This document shows positions 50,130 to 62,992 of a stretch of 64,000 bases of DNA, one piece after another. The first letter of the stretch is position 1. The number at the start of each line of letters is the position of its first letter. The position numbers and the translations under genes were made by a program. The notes under the pieces were generated by a model. That model did not search any database, had not been told where the DNA came from, and was given only the letters and a program-made list of their open reading frames with translations. Source of the stretch: Lingula anatina (lineage: Eukaryota; Brachiopoda; Lingulata; Lingulida; Lingulidae); the NCBI RefSeq assembly GCF_001039355.2, contig NW_019775427.1:239016-303015 (forward strand), read 5' to 3'.

Positions 50130-50880
50130 AACATTTCAAAACTATTTTCATCAAAAATTGGCACTTTTATAATAAAAATTCAAACTTCGATTAAGTGAAA
50201 GACTCCAGTAGATTGTTTTATTGGATATAATGGCAATTTACACATCCTCATTGCTTTATACTGGAAATGCCATAGGAAAATACTTCTGTTAAATTTCATT
50301 TTAAAAATGGAAAGAATAGAGCGACCAACGAAGTCACGACTGCCGTTCGCTTAGGATTGCAGCATCCTTAGTCTTTGTAAACCCCCCTCGAACTCTCTGA
50401 TACAAACCTACCACATTTCACGTCTGGAGTGGTTTGGGAAGCACGATATTCCCATTGCTAAGTAAATAGTAATTCCATTTTGATAATTAAATACAAGTCG
50501 CAAAGTAAATATTGATCGAGTATATATGACCGATGTTTGATGAAAACGACAGTGATCATTCTAAGAGAACAGTTGCGCTTCTTGAGAGATTACAGAGAGG
50601 GCAGCCAACATCTTGGTCTGGGGCTCAAAGTCATGCGCAGTCATTTAATCATTATCAAGCCAGCGGGATGAATGCAGCAGTTGAAATAATCAGGCCTTGT
50701 TTAAATAATCAAAGGTTGGCACCGTTCTACCTGGGTGCAATGGGTTAACAACAAGGAATCATGCAATATCCCTTGTTTTCGTCAATTTCTTAATTCTACA
50801 GCAATGGAGGCCGGTGCTGCCCTATGTCTGTTGCTTGTATTATCCTGTTGTTTTTATCTAAGAAGTTAGCAAACAGTCTG
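50130..50880. other. Shared 3' region between the channel gene and SDAD1
   Basis: Reads as 3' UTR from both sides. A plus-strand open frame at 50533-50748 has no splice or homology support and overlaps the predicted SDAD1 3' UTR. Confidence 0.5.
50171..50222. terminator. Facing polyadenylation signals of two convergent genes
   Basis: AATAAA on plus at 50171-50176 is 42 bp past the channel stop codon. AATAAA on minus (50222-50217) would end the SDAD1 3' UTR. The two would make 3' ends that nearly meet or overlap. Confidence 0.5.
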
Positions 50881-53800
50881 TCACCTCTGGAACTTCTGTT
50901 TCTTTAACAAAGAATTCTTCAATGCAACCTGAAAATAAAAAGACCCGTGTATACGAATGAAAAATAATTAAAACTTGCGAGTCGTAAGATCATAAGGCAA
51001 GAGCTTCGCGTCAGAAAGGACTAACTGATTGGATTTTTTTTTAATTTTGGCATCAGACTGCTCACTTAATGAATTAATTTTCAACAAAACCTGTAATTCT
51101 TGGAAATGCCAACAGTATGGCAAATTCTTCAATTATAGACAAGACAAAGAAAAAGGTAAAGCTTCATTTGCCGCATGGTCAAAGTTAATCCACTTCCAGA
51201 AAACATACAGAGATAAATGGCTTTTCCCACTATGACGTTTTCAAAACGTGTAGCACCCCACAAGATTGGTATGGCAAATAAACGTTCTTGTTCAAACACT
51301 CACCTGTTTATCTTTAAACGATCTTTTCTGCTTCCTCAATATTTTCTGTTTGACCATCATGAATGGTTTCTTTTTCTTTTTCTCTTTATTAGTGGTGCTG
51401 GCTCTGGGGTTTGCTCTCTCCTTGTGACCAAACTTCTCCCTGTCCTTCCTGCCAGCCTGGGGGAGAGATTAAGAAGGTGGAGTGCAAATAAATCAATTAA
51501 AGCATATGACCGTTTTTTTCTTCTTCTCTTCGCCATTTCAGTATGCTAACAGCAGAAAAGAAAGCAATTTGGAAGAGCATGATATAAAAGCGTCGTTTCA
51601 AAGTGAGGTTAAAATCACACTTGTGCTTAGACTATGACCACACGTGTGAAACCTGCACTGAAGATTTTGGAGAATTCTATATATAAACTTGACATTAAAA
51701 CTTACCAAGACTGTGGCCAACCGGGACTCTTTGTCATGCCGGGGTCTTTTGTGGACTAACTCTATGGAAGTCAACTTTACCAAATCACCTCTAAAAATAA
51801 CAAAAAAGTATATCTAGTCATTTTATCTATTTTTCTTTTTTCAATATACTTACCTTTTCTCTAAACCTAAAAGGCTGTACTTAAGTTTATTTGAAGAATT
51901 TTCAAAATTCACAGGATAACTTAAGTTATGTAAAGATTAAAAAGAGTCCAACGTCATCTTCACAAGAAAGTTTTTTTTTTCTGTTAAATTCTGTAGTAAA
52001 TCCACTATTGATTTGTTAATTCATTATAATTTACCCTTTACCCCCTAGGACAAATCAATAATCCTGGTCATGCTGAAGGATGAATAACAAAAGCCAGCAA
52101 ATAATCTTATCATGTCAATGAAAAAATAAAATAAAAAACAATACCTACCCTTCCTGTTCATCATTTGCATCAATATCCACAGTTTTTGTTGTACTTTTCC
52201 TCTTCTTCCCTTTTCCCTTGACAGCACCCTCAACCTCTTTTCTTATCTGAGCCAGTCTAATTTGTTTGAAGTCTTCCTGTGTCAGGATACGAGCAGACGA
52301 CACTTCTTGAGCACGTTTTAACTTTTCTTCTGGATTCAGTTGTTCTGTTTCAGCATCCTGAAATAAGTGCACAGAAATTATAAAAAAGTAGTTTTTTCCC
52401 TTACCTGAACATCTGTCAACATTTACAGCATTTGATAAATTTACATTATTTTACACTAGACAAAATATCTGGTGGTAAAAAACATCTTTTTGCAGCTATT
52501 GTTTTACACAAATTCATTTCAACAGTTAAGAGAGGAAAGACGGAAAGTCATACTTGAGCCTCCTCATCTGAAGAATGATGGATATCCACCCACTCTCCAC
52601 TGCCATCACTGTCATCATCACTGCAATCTTCCCAGTCTTCTGGAACATTTCAATATATAAAACATTATATCTTTCCTGTTCAAAAAAATATCTGTTTATA
52701 ATTTTGACAGTCAACATTTTAAACAATAAATAAACAAAAATATGCAAGTATAATTTTGATTTAGAAAAGAAGGCTTATCAGTTAACAACATCCTATAAAG
52801 TACAGGCTTTAAAATGCATGAGTCACATTTAGTTGTCTTAGATGTGACATAGTTGCAATATGAGCAACACTTTTTGTCAGATGTATGAAATCAAAGAAAT
52901 GTTTTAAGATTTACTTTTGAAAAGAAAGTTGTATGATACTGGTTTAGAAAAAAGAGTTATCAGTTAACTACATCCTATAAGATACTGGAGTTTAATGCAA
53001 GTGCAATATTATGTTGCTTTAGATGGTTTTAACATGAGTAATACTTTTTTTTTCATAAAAAATGGCACTTATGTCACAAAATTTAATGCAAAAAATATGT
53101 AAGAAAATCAATAACTTCTGTATAAATTATCCACTCATACTCATTTTTGAAAGAAAAAGTTTTTTAACCAAATAGCGTTTCTTAGTAACTTTTAAGCAAA
53201 ACAAAAATACAGTTTCAATTGGCAGTTATACTGATATTCTTAATCTCTTACCCTGTTCTATCTCTTCTTTCTGGTCTGGCTCAGGTTTAATAACTTCAGC
53301 ACCAGGAATATAGTCCTTGGCATCTAGCTCCCCATACTGCCTCACATGTAAGTCCACAGAGGCCTCGGTGGGCTTGCCCTGCAAAATTAGCAAACAGTGA
53401 TGAGAACTCACTTAGTAACTCAGCTAACATCTGAAAGATTTGTTACAAACAAAGGTACTAATTTACACTACATCACTGACAAAAATTACATTTAGTAAAT
53501 GAATAAATAAAATACTATTTATTGAAAATAAAGTAATTAACGAGATATAAGGTAAATCCAAAGTTGTCATATTAAAATAATGAGTGTAGCTAAATTCTAT
53601 AAATGAAAGAATGCTGCATTTTCATACTCTATCTTTCTTGTGTAAAAGTCCTGGATTGATTTGTCTGAAAAGCTGAACTAAGGAGCGTGCAGCCATCATG
53701 ACACCTGGAAATAATGTTAAAATCCAGATTAAAACATTAAATAAATGAAAGAAAAATGCTGTTTTGCCAATCATGAAGTAAAGGGTGTTAATATATTCTT

Positions 53801-56800
53801 CCAAAAATCTCAACTAACTCAAAATGAAATAATTATATACGAAAACAAATCCAATTTTTTCATAAATTATTTTTTTCAGTTACAAATCACACATTATCAT
53901 TAAATATTTCATCTTTAGGTAGGTATGTAAACTTTCACTCCTTTAACATTTCACACATGATAACTATGTCAAGAGCATCAGTTCTTACTTTTATCCTTGT
54001 GTGTTTTATACTGTACAAGGTCTTGGAGCAGGGTGTCTGTCATGGAGAGCGGACACCTGCTACAGACTTCTCTAACTGCATTTAAACTGAAAATATAATA
54101 TATTTACATAAATACATATACAAAAATTTTCCTGATGTATTTTTATTATCCTGATGTATTTTCCTTATGTATTTTGTACACTTTGCTGAAATAAATATTA
54201 TAAAGAATTTGAGTAAAAAATATTCAGTTTACTCAGAATACATTAGGCAAATAGAATGCCTTGTACAATCTGCCAACTAAACTGTGTTAACACCTACCCT
54301 ACTGCCATTACTTCTCCTGAATTCCTGTCGCTAATGAAGTTATTGGCTATGGTCATGAGAACAGGCTCTATAATTTCTGGTGGCACAGTGTCATGGCTGG
54401 CCTGAGCAGCAAACAGTAAAATCTTGGTCACCTCTGGAAATAGTAAATAAAAAAAACTGTAATGGGAATGCAAAGACAACTAGTTTTATTTACCTAAATA
54501 CGAGAAAACTTTTGAGGTCAATGTTAGCTTCTTAGCCCACTCTCTACTATTGTTTAGTTTTTTATCACCCATGCAAATTTACTATCATAACTGTAACCCT
54601 GCATAAGTGTGAGTTTCATAAATATCAAACTGACAAAGTTCATTTCATCAGTTAATAGAGAAAAGACAGAAAGTCAAACTGGAGCCTCCTCATCTGAAGA
54701 ATGATGGGTATCCATCCACTCTCCACAATCTATTTATTTAAATACATTTGTTTTGATTACATTAAAGGCATTTCTCTTGTCTTGATGACATGCACTTGTA
54801 CTGACAAAATGACTTACCTCTTTGATGTGGCTGTAGAAATCTCTGTATAAAAGGATAGAAATTAAACAGGAATAGCTGAAAAGAAAAAACTTCAAACATA
54901 AATACATTTTGTTTAATTATCTAATAGTTTATAAAGTCCAAATGCATTCAGACCAAGGAATTGTAAAAAAAAGATGTAATAGGAAAAATATGTATCTTTT
55001 TTTGTTTGTCTTTTCGATAAATGTTAGTACCTATTAGCTCTCAGTTCAAAACATTTCCTTTGGAAACATGTATTTTTAGACTGTTATTTTCTTTTCATGC
55101 TTTATTAAGTGGACTGAATGGTTAAACATATGCCTTAATATATTATTTTCAATGTTATAAAAAGAAATAAGATGCCTTTTGGATACGATTCTATGCCATC
55201 AACATAGAAAATAGGGAGGTAAGTGATGAAAAAGCCTAACAAAGTTTTGTACATAGCATCAAGTCTAAACATTCTGAGCAGAATGCAGTCAAAATACTCT
55301 TACCTTTGGATTTAATAACAAACTCACCTGATGAATTCCTACCAGCCGAGAGATAAGATTGATAAGCATCAGTTTCACTTCAAACCTTTCTGTAGTACCT
55401 TCCAAATCCTTGAACAGTTTTTCAGCAAAGCCTAACAATAAAAAACTTTGTACTTTTAAAATGTGTCATCTGTCCATACCACTTGCATCAGTGTCATAAA
55501 TTTTCACCTTTTCACAATTAATTGACCAAGATTTTAACTTCAAGAGTACCATATCATGACCTCATACATTCATAACTTAACTGAAAAAGTGTCTAAACAG
55601 GTTTAATTACAAAAGGGAATATTTCAAAAATAATTTCAGAGAGACCTGCCTTACCCTGAGGGTCATGTATTAAATGGAGAGCTGCATTGTTGAATGATGA
55701 TGGTTTCTTCTTCTTTTTATGTTTCTACAAAAAATAGTACACACAAACATTTAACTGAAAGCTATTTCAAGTGAAAATATCAAAAAGGTAAGAAAAACTT
55801 GTAGTTATATTGCGTGTTAATAATAATCTTTCTAAATAATTCATTTGGGGCATCTTATTTTTATTATGTAGAAAAGCTACAAATGCAGTCAACATTCAGG
55901 AGCTACTAGTTCCCCTTAAATTAGTACACTTTGTCCACTCATAAGCCTATTTACCTTAATGACACTAAGGGCCTTCTGCATTTTCTTGGCTCTTTTCTTT
56001 GTTTTCTTGCCTACCCTATGTCCCAGCATCACTTCCTTAGCTGTCTTCCTGTCAGGCTGCTCATAAAACAATGATCAGTGACATTACAAGAAAGCTACCA
56101 TAAAAAAGATAATTTTTGCAAACTAATAACAGAAAGGATAATTCACAAATCAAAAAAATTATCAAAATTATTAAAAATGTTGAATGAGAGTCAAATTGTG
56201 GAAGCATCTGTATAACATGCTGTTTTGACATTCTTGTGATTGTATCCACAGATTTGTTATCCATGAAACAGGTTTAACCTTGTCTGCAGTTTCTCAAAAA
56301 AGAAAAAAAAAATGAAAGAAATATAATGATTGTTAACTTATCTAATAACTTTCACAAACAATTTTTCTTACAAACCTCAAAGAAATCTCACCTCTGAGTC
56401 ACTGTCACTGTCATCGTCTGCTTTGTCTTCATCTTTACCAAGGAAAAATGTTAGAGCTGCAACCTTGATCTGAAAACAAAGCAAAAACAAAAAATTATAA
56501 CAGAAGGTAAAAGCCACTTTTTTACTTGAGCTACATGAAAAATTCAAATTAATCACTCCTGTACATTTAAATAATCTTAACACAACCTTTTTTTTGTTTA
56601 TGAGCACTGAACATTCCTTCACCTTGGTAACCTTTGAAAGACAAGCTGTTGTGATCACATTCACAGTTTTGGCATCATTCCAAATATTTCTTCTGTAGAG
56701 TTCCATCATGACATCCTGAAACAGACAAGAAAATGAATAACCCAAACATATATCAAACATATATTATAAATCGAACATTAACAACTTGGGCATTTCACCA

Positions 56801-58857
56801 TAAAATTTGTTTTATTAATGTCTGTGCAATATCTTCACTTTTACAGAAGTTTTTTTTAACAAGTTTCTTTTCCTAACCTTTTGCTACTCTGTTATGGCAA
56901 AATTCAAAATGAGTCAGGAATGATTTATTGTTACATGATAATATTTAAAACATAAAATTCATGTATATGCTTTAAAATACTAGGTGACAACAGCAGCAAC
57001 AGCTTTTTGTTTTAAAAAATGACCCTTTCTCAAACTGTGCATTTCACTAATTAGAAATTTATGCTTTGAGAGACTGGCAATTTCATAACTGGCTATAATT
57101 AAGGTAAGAGAATAAACTTCATGGAACCCCCACGCTTGGCCAATTACTGACTTATTTTGATTGCTCTATACAGTTAAAAGCAAACTTGTGAAAGGGAGCA
57201 AAAATTTGCATAATTATATGTTAGGATCAGTATAAGTGATTAGAAACAAATAAATGTGATGCATGATATGACCATAGGTGACTCACCAATGACATTTTGG
57301 CTGCAATGGCATTACTATCCCTCAACATGGTATACATGAAATTCTGCAAAGTCTGAAATAAATCAGAAGTTAAACAGTCAACATTGTTCAGAAGAGGTAC
57401 AAATAAAAATTCTGACTGAACCAATACTTGTCATCTAATGAAAGAAAAGAGTGAAATGTTACATATTTCACATTAAAGGACTCCATTCACATAGTGCAGT
57501 ACATACACCCACACTCATATTTCATTTTTAAAAATATGTTCAAAGACTAATTATAACACACATAATGTTCTAAATGCAATGTTTTCCTGGGAACTAAAAT
57601 CTCTTATGTTTAGACAGCACAAATGGGGTTCCAGGGAGCTATTTCATGAAAGAATATCATTCTTTTTCCTACTCAGTACCACACGGACCTGGAAATGGCC
57701 CCTATATAAACATATTTACTTGTGGTTCAAAATGAACCTTAAAATCCAAAAGTGAATGGAAACATGTTTTGTTTTGCAAACAAGTTACATGTACAACCAA
57801 TTACTTACTGTGTTGACTTTTGAATTCTTGTGTTTGGCATTGACCATCTTGATATCCTGTACTATGTAGTTATACAGGGTCTTCCTCAGCAGCTTGTCCT
57901 GACATCTGAACAGTTCAAAGAACAGCTCCAGGACAGTGATGGGAGGCAGCAAGCCTTTGTTCCTAAGAGCAATAAGGGCCTTGCAAAAAGTCTGTAATGT
58001 TAAAGGGAGACACATTTAATATTTTTTAGCAAGGGGGTAAAGATATGGGTGTACTGGTAACTGTGAATATCTGAATTCAAGCTGTTGAATGTGCGGCAGT
58101 TTAGATTGAGTGATGGTACCTAACGATTAGAGAAAATTTGTTTAATATACCTTTTACATCAAATCCAATTATAGTAGTGACTGACAGCAATCAACCATAT
58201 GATGTTAGCCACTGGTCAGTGACAGCAGACCAGTAGATTTGGTGTTGTACTGTTGTGGGAAATTCAGATGCAGTTTTAGATTATGAAAAATTTTCCATTA
58301 TCTGCAGACTCTTTCTTGGTACTAGTAAATTTTGGTTCTGACTAGTAGTTGTCTAATGTTTATAAGTCCATCTGAGAAATAGGCTGAATAACCTAAGACA
58401 AAGACTTATCACATCTCTCTAGAACACCAGTCCCTTACCATTCTGAGTGCAGGGTCAAGTACAGTGGCATTCCTGTGAAGCTGTTCCCTCAGCTGCTGGG
58501 GAAAGTTTGCCAGTTCATCTGGGTAACAGTGGGCCACCTTCAACAAAAACAGTAAAAACAAGAATGATACAAATTCGGACACTCAAAAAACATAATAAAC
58601 TAAGGGATTTCTGAGCATCCATTACAAAGTGAAGTCTTGTTCAGCAAGGTATTTGCTGAAGAGAAAAAGACTTCAGTTTGGGACAGATGGAACCTCTATG
58701 AGGTCCCTACAGGATGTAAACAAGGGTCTGTATGTACTCGGGGGGATTGTCCATAGCCCGACAGTGATTACTCATTAAAATTTCTATCTTACAATTATTT
58801 AATTGATACTTAGCCAAACAAAATATTACATATAAATAAATAAATATTATATAAATA

Positions 58858-58897
<40 letters not shown>

Positions 58898-59705
58898 GTA
58901 ACTTAAAATAACACATATCTCATCTTCACTATACCTGTGCTACAAACATGACTAGCTCTGCAAGTGTCTGTGAATATGATGATGGTTTAAGAGCAAATAT
59001 CTCCATATTGGACAGAAAATGGCGATACTGCTGAAGAAACTGGAAAACAAGTGAACAGAAATGAAACATTTTTGCTTTATTCTTTACCAGATGATTATCA
59101 GTTGACATCAAATTTCACTACTAAAAGTTTTATTTGTGTGAGCACAAAGAGGACACTAGGAGATCAAATAATTAGCCTCTTCTCTAGCATGCATGCACTC
59201 CTGCTTTGGTGTAGAATTCATACCTATCCGAGAGTCTGAAAGATATGGCTTAAAAATTGTAACCTCAACCTGAGCAAGTACAACTACTGTGGTGTTCAAC
59301 ACACTACATCAAGTTATTCAGGAGTCTATCAGCTCTTTCAAAAAAACTTTTACAAAGTCAATTTCAGTAATGAGTACAGTAGTTTGATAACAAGTATGTT
59401 TTTCTGTTTATATTTTTTCTATTTTCTGATTTTCTTTTTATAAAAATGAAATAAGTAATTCTATGTCAGTTTCAAACAAGTATTTCTTCTTGTAACATAA
59501 CGACAAAAGCCTCAGCACTACTATTGGTATTACTACAAACTTCTACTACACATATGAATGAAAAGTACATGTAGTACTGGTAGTATGATATTGCCACATA
59601 TTCCCCCATACGTACCTCATCCTTATACGAATCTGGATCTCGTTTTATCAAATTCTGTAACTGAGGTAAGTTACTCGGAAGTTTGTTGTTGTTTCTCTCT
59701 GTCAT
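50881..59705 (-). CDS. SDAD1: SDA1 domain-containing protein 1 (60S ribosome biogenesis)
   Basis: SDA1/SDAD1 is a nucleolar protein needed for 60S subunit maturation and export. Twenty exons on minus: 59705-59616, 59039-58935, 58537-58439, 57991-57809, 57352-57287, 56715-56623, 56469-56392, 56056-55955, 55724-55655, 55431-55328, 54875-54818, 54433-54298, 54086-53989, 53704-53628, 53378-53252, 52639-52554, 52357-52149, 51790-51706, 51456-51304, 50928-50881. Phases close to 688 aa, essentially the human length (687). Hallmarks: [17 protein letters not shown] at the N terminus, [52 protein letters not shown] followed by an acidic run, a Lys-rich segment, [17 protein letters not shown], an acidic [10 protein letters not shown] patch, and a basic C terminus ([10 protein letters not shown] to LLKKQKFQR). 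The N-terminal two thirds look like helical repeats. Confidence 0.95.
52741..53075. repeat. Diverged intronic tandem duplication (~182-bp spacing)
   Basis: ATCAGTTAACAACATCCTATAA at about 52777 recurs as ATCAGTTAACTACATCCTATAA at about 52959. Flanking similarity extends both ways (TTAGAAAA before, GAGCAACACTTTTT/GAGTAATACTTTTT after). It lies in SDAD1 intron 15. Confidence 0.6.
54637..54726 (-). pseudogene. Decayed duplicate of SDAD1 exon 16 inside intron 11
   Basis: About 90 bp match 52511-52600 (the 3' part of exon 16, its donor and the start of the following intron) in the same orientation, with about 9 differences by eye. The copy retains an EW[15 protein letters not shown] frame. It has lost the acceptor side, and its donor reads GTTTGA in place of GTATGA, giving an in-frame TGA. 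It is therefore a non-functional partial exon copy. Confidence 0.75.
58862..58893. repeat. (TA)n microsatellite
   Basis: Alternating TA tract of about 30 bp in SDAD1 intron 2. Confidence 0.95.
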
Positions 59706-59808
59706 AGCTGATTATCTAGGTGTCAAATTACAAGTTGTTTATCTGTTACTATATAACTCATTCAACATTAGTTTTTCTCGCTTTACACATGCTGCCGGAT
59801 ACTAAAAA

Positions 59809-59839
59809 TGCGCATGCGCTAGATTTAGCAAGACTTCCG
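59809..59839 (-). promoter_or_regulatory. SDAD1 promoter: NRF-1-like and ETS-like sites
   Basis: TGCGCATGCGCT (59809-59820) matches the NRF-1 palindrome, and CTTCCG (59834-59839; CGGAAG on minus) fits an ETS site. They are 104-135 bp upstream of the SDAD1 ATG. There is no TATA box. This architecture is typical of housekeeping and ribosome-biogenesis promoters. Confidence 0.55.
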
Positions 59840-59849
59840 CTTACAAAGG

Positions 59850-62482
59850 GGGGGGGGGCGGCGGCGAGAAAAATGTAGTGTGGAATTTACAGCACAAATA
59901 AAATCCGAGTTTGAAAAAAAATCACCTGTGCATATGTTAGAACATTTTTAAAAATTTTATGCCCTACAGTGTCGTAAAAGGAAAGGTGCTCATATATAAC
60001 GTGTTCTTCAATTTTTTTCTTTTTTTCCCAAAAACGCTCATAATTAAGAGGATCAGTCCAAAACTAGGCAGCCAGGCTACATGAAAAGTGAAACACAAAT
60101 ACGCTAAAAGTTAAACGTCTTCAAAGCACTTAAATTTCACTGCCGCTGCCATCTAAATTAGTTTTATTTAATTGTGCTTTAAAAAGCAATTTAAAAAGCT
60201 GTCAAGAACAATTAAACCACGGTATACACCTGTACATGTGTTTCGGTGCTACTTCAACCTCTCTAGCAGTAACATCATAATTATACTACAAATCCCAAAT
60301 TTCATCATTTGCTCCTAGAACATTTTTTACTTTTTAGAGGANAAAAAAAAAAAAAAAAAAAAAAACACTTCAACTTCCATAAAGTCCTCAAACCCAATAA
60401 AATCATAAAAAATATTCAGCAGATAACCTACTTTTTGTAAGTTATCAGGGTAGGGATATACTGGGTATGACCCCCCTGGGCTCCCTTAATTTAATTCAAT
60501 ATTTTGAACATGCCAGTGTTGCAGTTATCATTAAATATTAGAACTAGCACACCTAGGTCATGTCATAGGTCACTGTTAAACTTTGGGTGTTAGACTGCGA
60601 GAACACTGTTAAACTTGGGGTCTCAAGTATAACAAACTGACAATATAGTCTTAACATGTTGCCTGTCTGTGTATAAGCAGCTGTGCTCAAGTACTAGTAT
60701 AGCAATGCAATGCTCTAGATCAAACGGCCAACCATTAGGGTATCGTTTGAAAACTCATGTTTTTACAAGTAGCTAGAGCAACATTACCTATACAAATTCA
60801 AAAAAAAAAATGTTTACAAGAAAAACCAGAGTCATGTACATTGTAGCATGGGTTCCTTTATTACAAATATAATGTAAATCGAGGGATGAAAATGTAACAG
60901 TTTACCATTAGAGTCTAATAAACTAATATTGATTAATACATTTTAACAATTTTAAAACATACTACAAAATATTAAATCAAAAAGCTAAAGCCAGTTATCA
61001 CAAATTTTATAAAGTTATCTCAAAATCACAATACCCCTGGAATCTTTCATTTTCCATCCTATAGTATTGGTATACTATACATGTAGTAGACAGTGACACT
61101 GACACACTTTCAGAAAGCATAAAAATAAAAATGAAAAAGAAAACCTACACATCTAACTGCAAAAATAAGTATATTCCAAGTAAATATTTCCATCCAATAT
61201 GTTAATTGATACCTTTGCAAGTGAAAAGTTCATGTCTGAAATTCAATACTGTTATATTCCGTCAGTCACACACGAAAGGAATATTTGTCCTACTTACTCC
61301 ATCTTGCACATAATAAGCAACTTCAATTCTATAGCAAAGGGTTACCAGAACACAAAGCTTTTGAAATATGTCATATTATGCACTACAATCCTTGTATATA
61401 AAAAATAGTTTGCCAAGCTCTATATTTTCACAGACGGTTTCATCAAGTTGTTCCCCATCTACATGAATAGAAGTATGATTTAACAACTAACAATAAAGAT
61501 TAATATTGACTCTGTGAATAAAATTAGACAAAGTACACAATCAAATCATTTTTAATGAAGAACAAGCATTTACCCTTTATTGCTTAAAACATTCCAAGAT
61601 AAAGAAGTGACCCATATCTGACTCTGCATCTCAAAGTTAATCCTCTAATACATATCGCCCATTTGCAGAGCTTGATGGTAAACATTGTAGTCCACTAATG
61701 GCCTGCATCTCACCTATATTTTTATGCTTACATCTCATGGGATTTGACCTACCCTTTACTACCTTGTATACATTATGGCAACTTAGGTATGTGTACAGTA
61801 AGATTTAGGTCACCAGTGGTAAGGGCGGGAACAACCCTTTAGGATCCAGGGGTCCTAGGGGAGAACAAAGGGATGACTGCTGGTTTTTGATATTGCAAGT
61901 AAAAAATTTTAATTAAATATTGCAATAAAATACTATTCAGACTATGCATTTTCCAGCAAAACCTAAAAACTAAAAATGTCAAATTGATATCTTCATTCAG
62001 CCTTTTTTCTCTGGCATCACAACAGGAAAACAACATACACTGTATATTATCCACATAGTACCAGTAACTAATGGGTAACATAATGTCTAAAGCATCTGCA
62101 ATGTTTTGTTAATAAAGCTTCAGCATACATAAAGAACATAACAATGAGGACCATGGGAGATGGCTCAAAGTCTTACACCTTAGCATAAAATCCAACGAGA
62201 TTTGGCAGGAATGGGAAGAGAGCAAGATCAGAAATAATCAATGGCAGACAAGTAAATGCAGAGTGACAATGAATTTAAGCCAACAGATTTTATCCATGGA
62301 TGTTTTCCCAAAATTAAATTACAGTCTATTGCACATCAGCACAAATTTATCTTTTGTACTAATGTCTAATTAAGAAGACATTCCTAGTGCATTGCTAATT
62401 AAAAAGTAAGCCCTTTCTCATGTGGATTCTCAAGTCTCGTCACAAAGTGCCGAAAGTCTGGATGATCTCCATTAAAAAGAAG
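59850..62482. other. Noncoding stretch between SDAD1 and the 169-aa protein gene
   Basis: AT-rich with a G run near 59849, a long A run at 60343-60365 beside an undetermined base (60342), and no recognisable gene. The part nearest 62483 is probably 3' UTR of the next gene. Confidence 0.4.
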
Positions 62483-62992
62483 TTAGACATGTTTTTCACA
62501 AAACATGGAATTGTAGACTGCAGATAAGACCACGCCCCCTGTCATCCCAAACACAAACCCTGTTGCCCCTGATGCACCCATCTGTAATGCAACAAGGTAC
62601 CCTGCAGTCGCACCCAGGGCACTTGCGCGATCCACACGCACTTGGTTGCGGTTGTAACGAAGGCGGTAACATCTGTCATATATTCCTTCCTCGTCCCAAT
62701 TCATGCTGTTGCATTTCATGAAAGTCATAGCAGGGCCCAGGACGAGTCCAATTATTGCTCCATTTCTACCATGGCGAGCAGCAGTCTCCATGATAGCGTT
62801 CAGGGTACGTGGACCACGGAAGGCCTGTGTGAGAGGTCCTGTGAGAAGAGTGCCAAGAAAAGCACCTGCCTGGACTGTTTTGATGGTGACATGGCCAAAA
62901 AGTTCCATATTTGCATGAGGTATTTCCCGCATCTGCTCATCTGTCAACTTTTGGCCCATCATGTTGCGACTCCAGTAGAAACCTCCAGGCAT
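62483..62992 (-). CDS. Glycine-zipper membrane protein, Tim17/Tim22/Tim23-like, uncharacterised
   Basis: Single coding exon of 169 codons with a good start context (CCACCATG). The chain has a hydrophilic N terminus (MPGGFYWSRNMMGQKLTDEQ). Three or four short Gly-rich membrane segments follow, at about 42-58 (GAFLGTLLTGP), 76-92 (GRNGAIIGLVLGP), 123-138 (ASALGATAGYLVA) and 139-157 (GATGFVFGMTGG). Between the second and third is a conserved-looking charged loop (MNWDEEGIYDRCYRLRYNR, then NQVRVDR). Size, segment number and GxxxG packing recall Tim17-superfamily proteins. The PRAT motif is not met exactly, so membership is inferred. An untranslated exon lies upstream at about 63628-63690. Confidence 0.75.
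   Translation of the reverse strand: MPGGFYWSRNMMGQKLTDEQMREIPHANMELFGHVTIKTVQAGAFLGTLLTGPLTQAFRGPRTLNAIMETAARHGRNGAIIGLVLGPAMTFMKCNSMNWDEEGIYDRCYRLRYNRNQVRVDRASALGATAGYLVALQMGASGATGFVFGMTGGVVLSAVYNSMFCEKHV

Noticed and set aside
50533-50748. Plus-strand open frame of 71 codons (MFDENDSDHSKRTV onward)
   Set aside because: It lies in the shared 3' region of two convergent genes, has no splice support and no recognisable family.
52526-52747. Minus-strand open frame overlapping SDAD1 exon 16
   Set aside because: Out of frame with the phase-consistent exon 52639-52554, which matches SDAD1.
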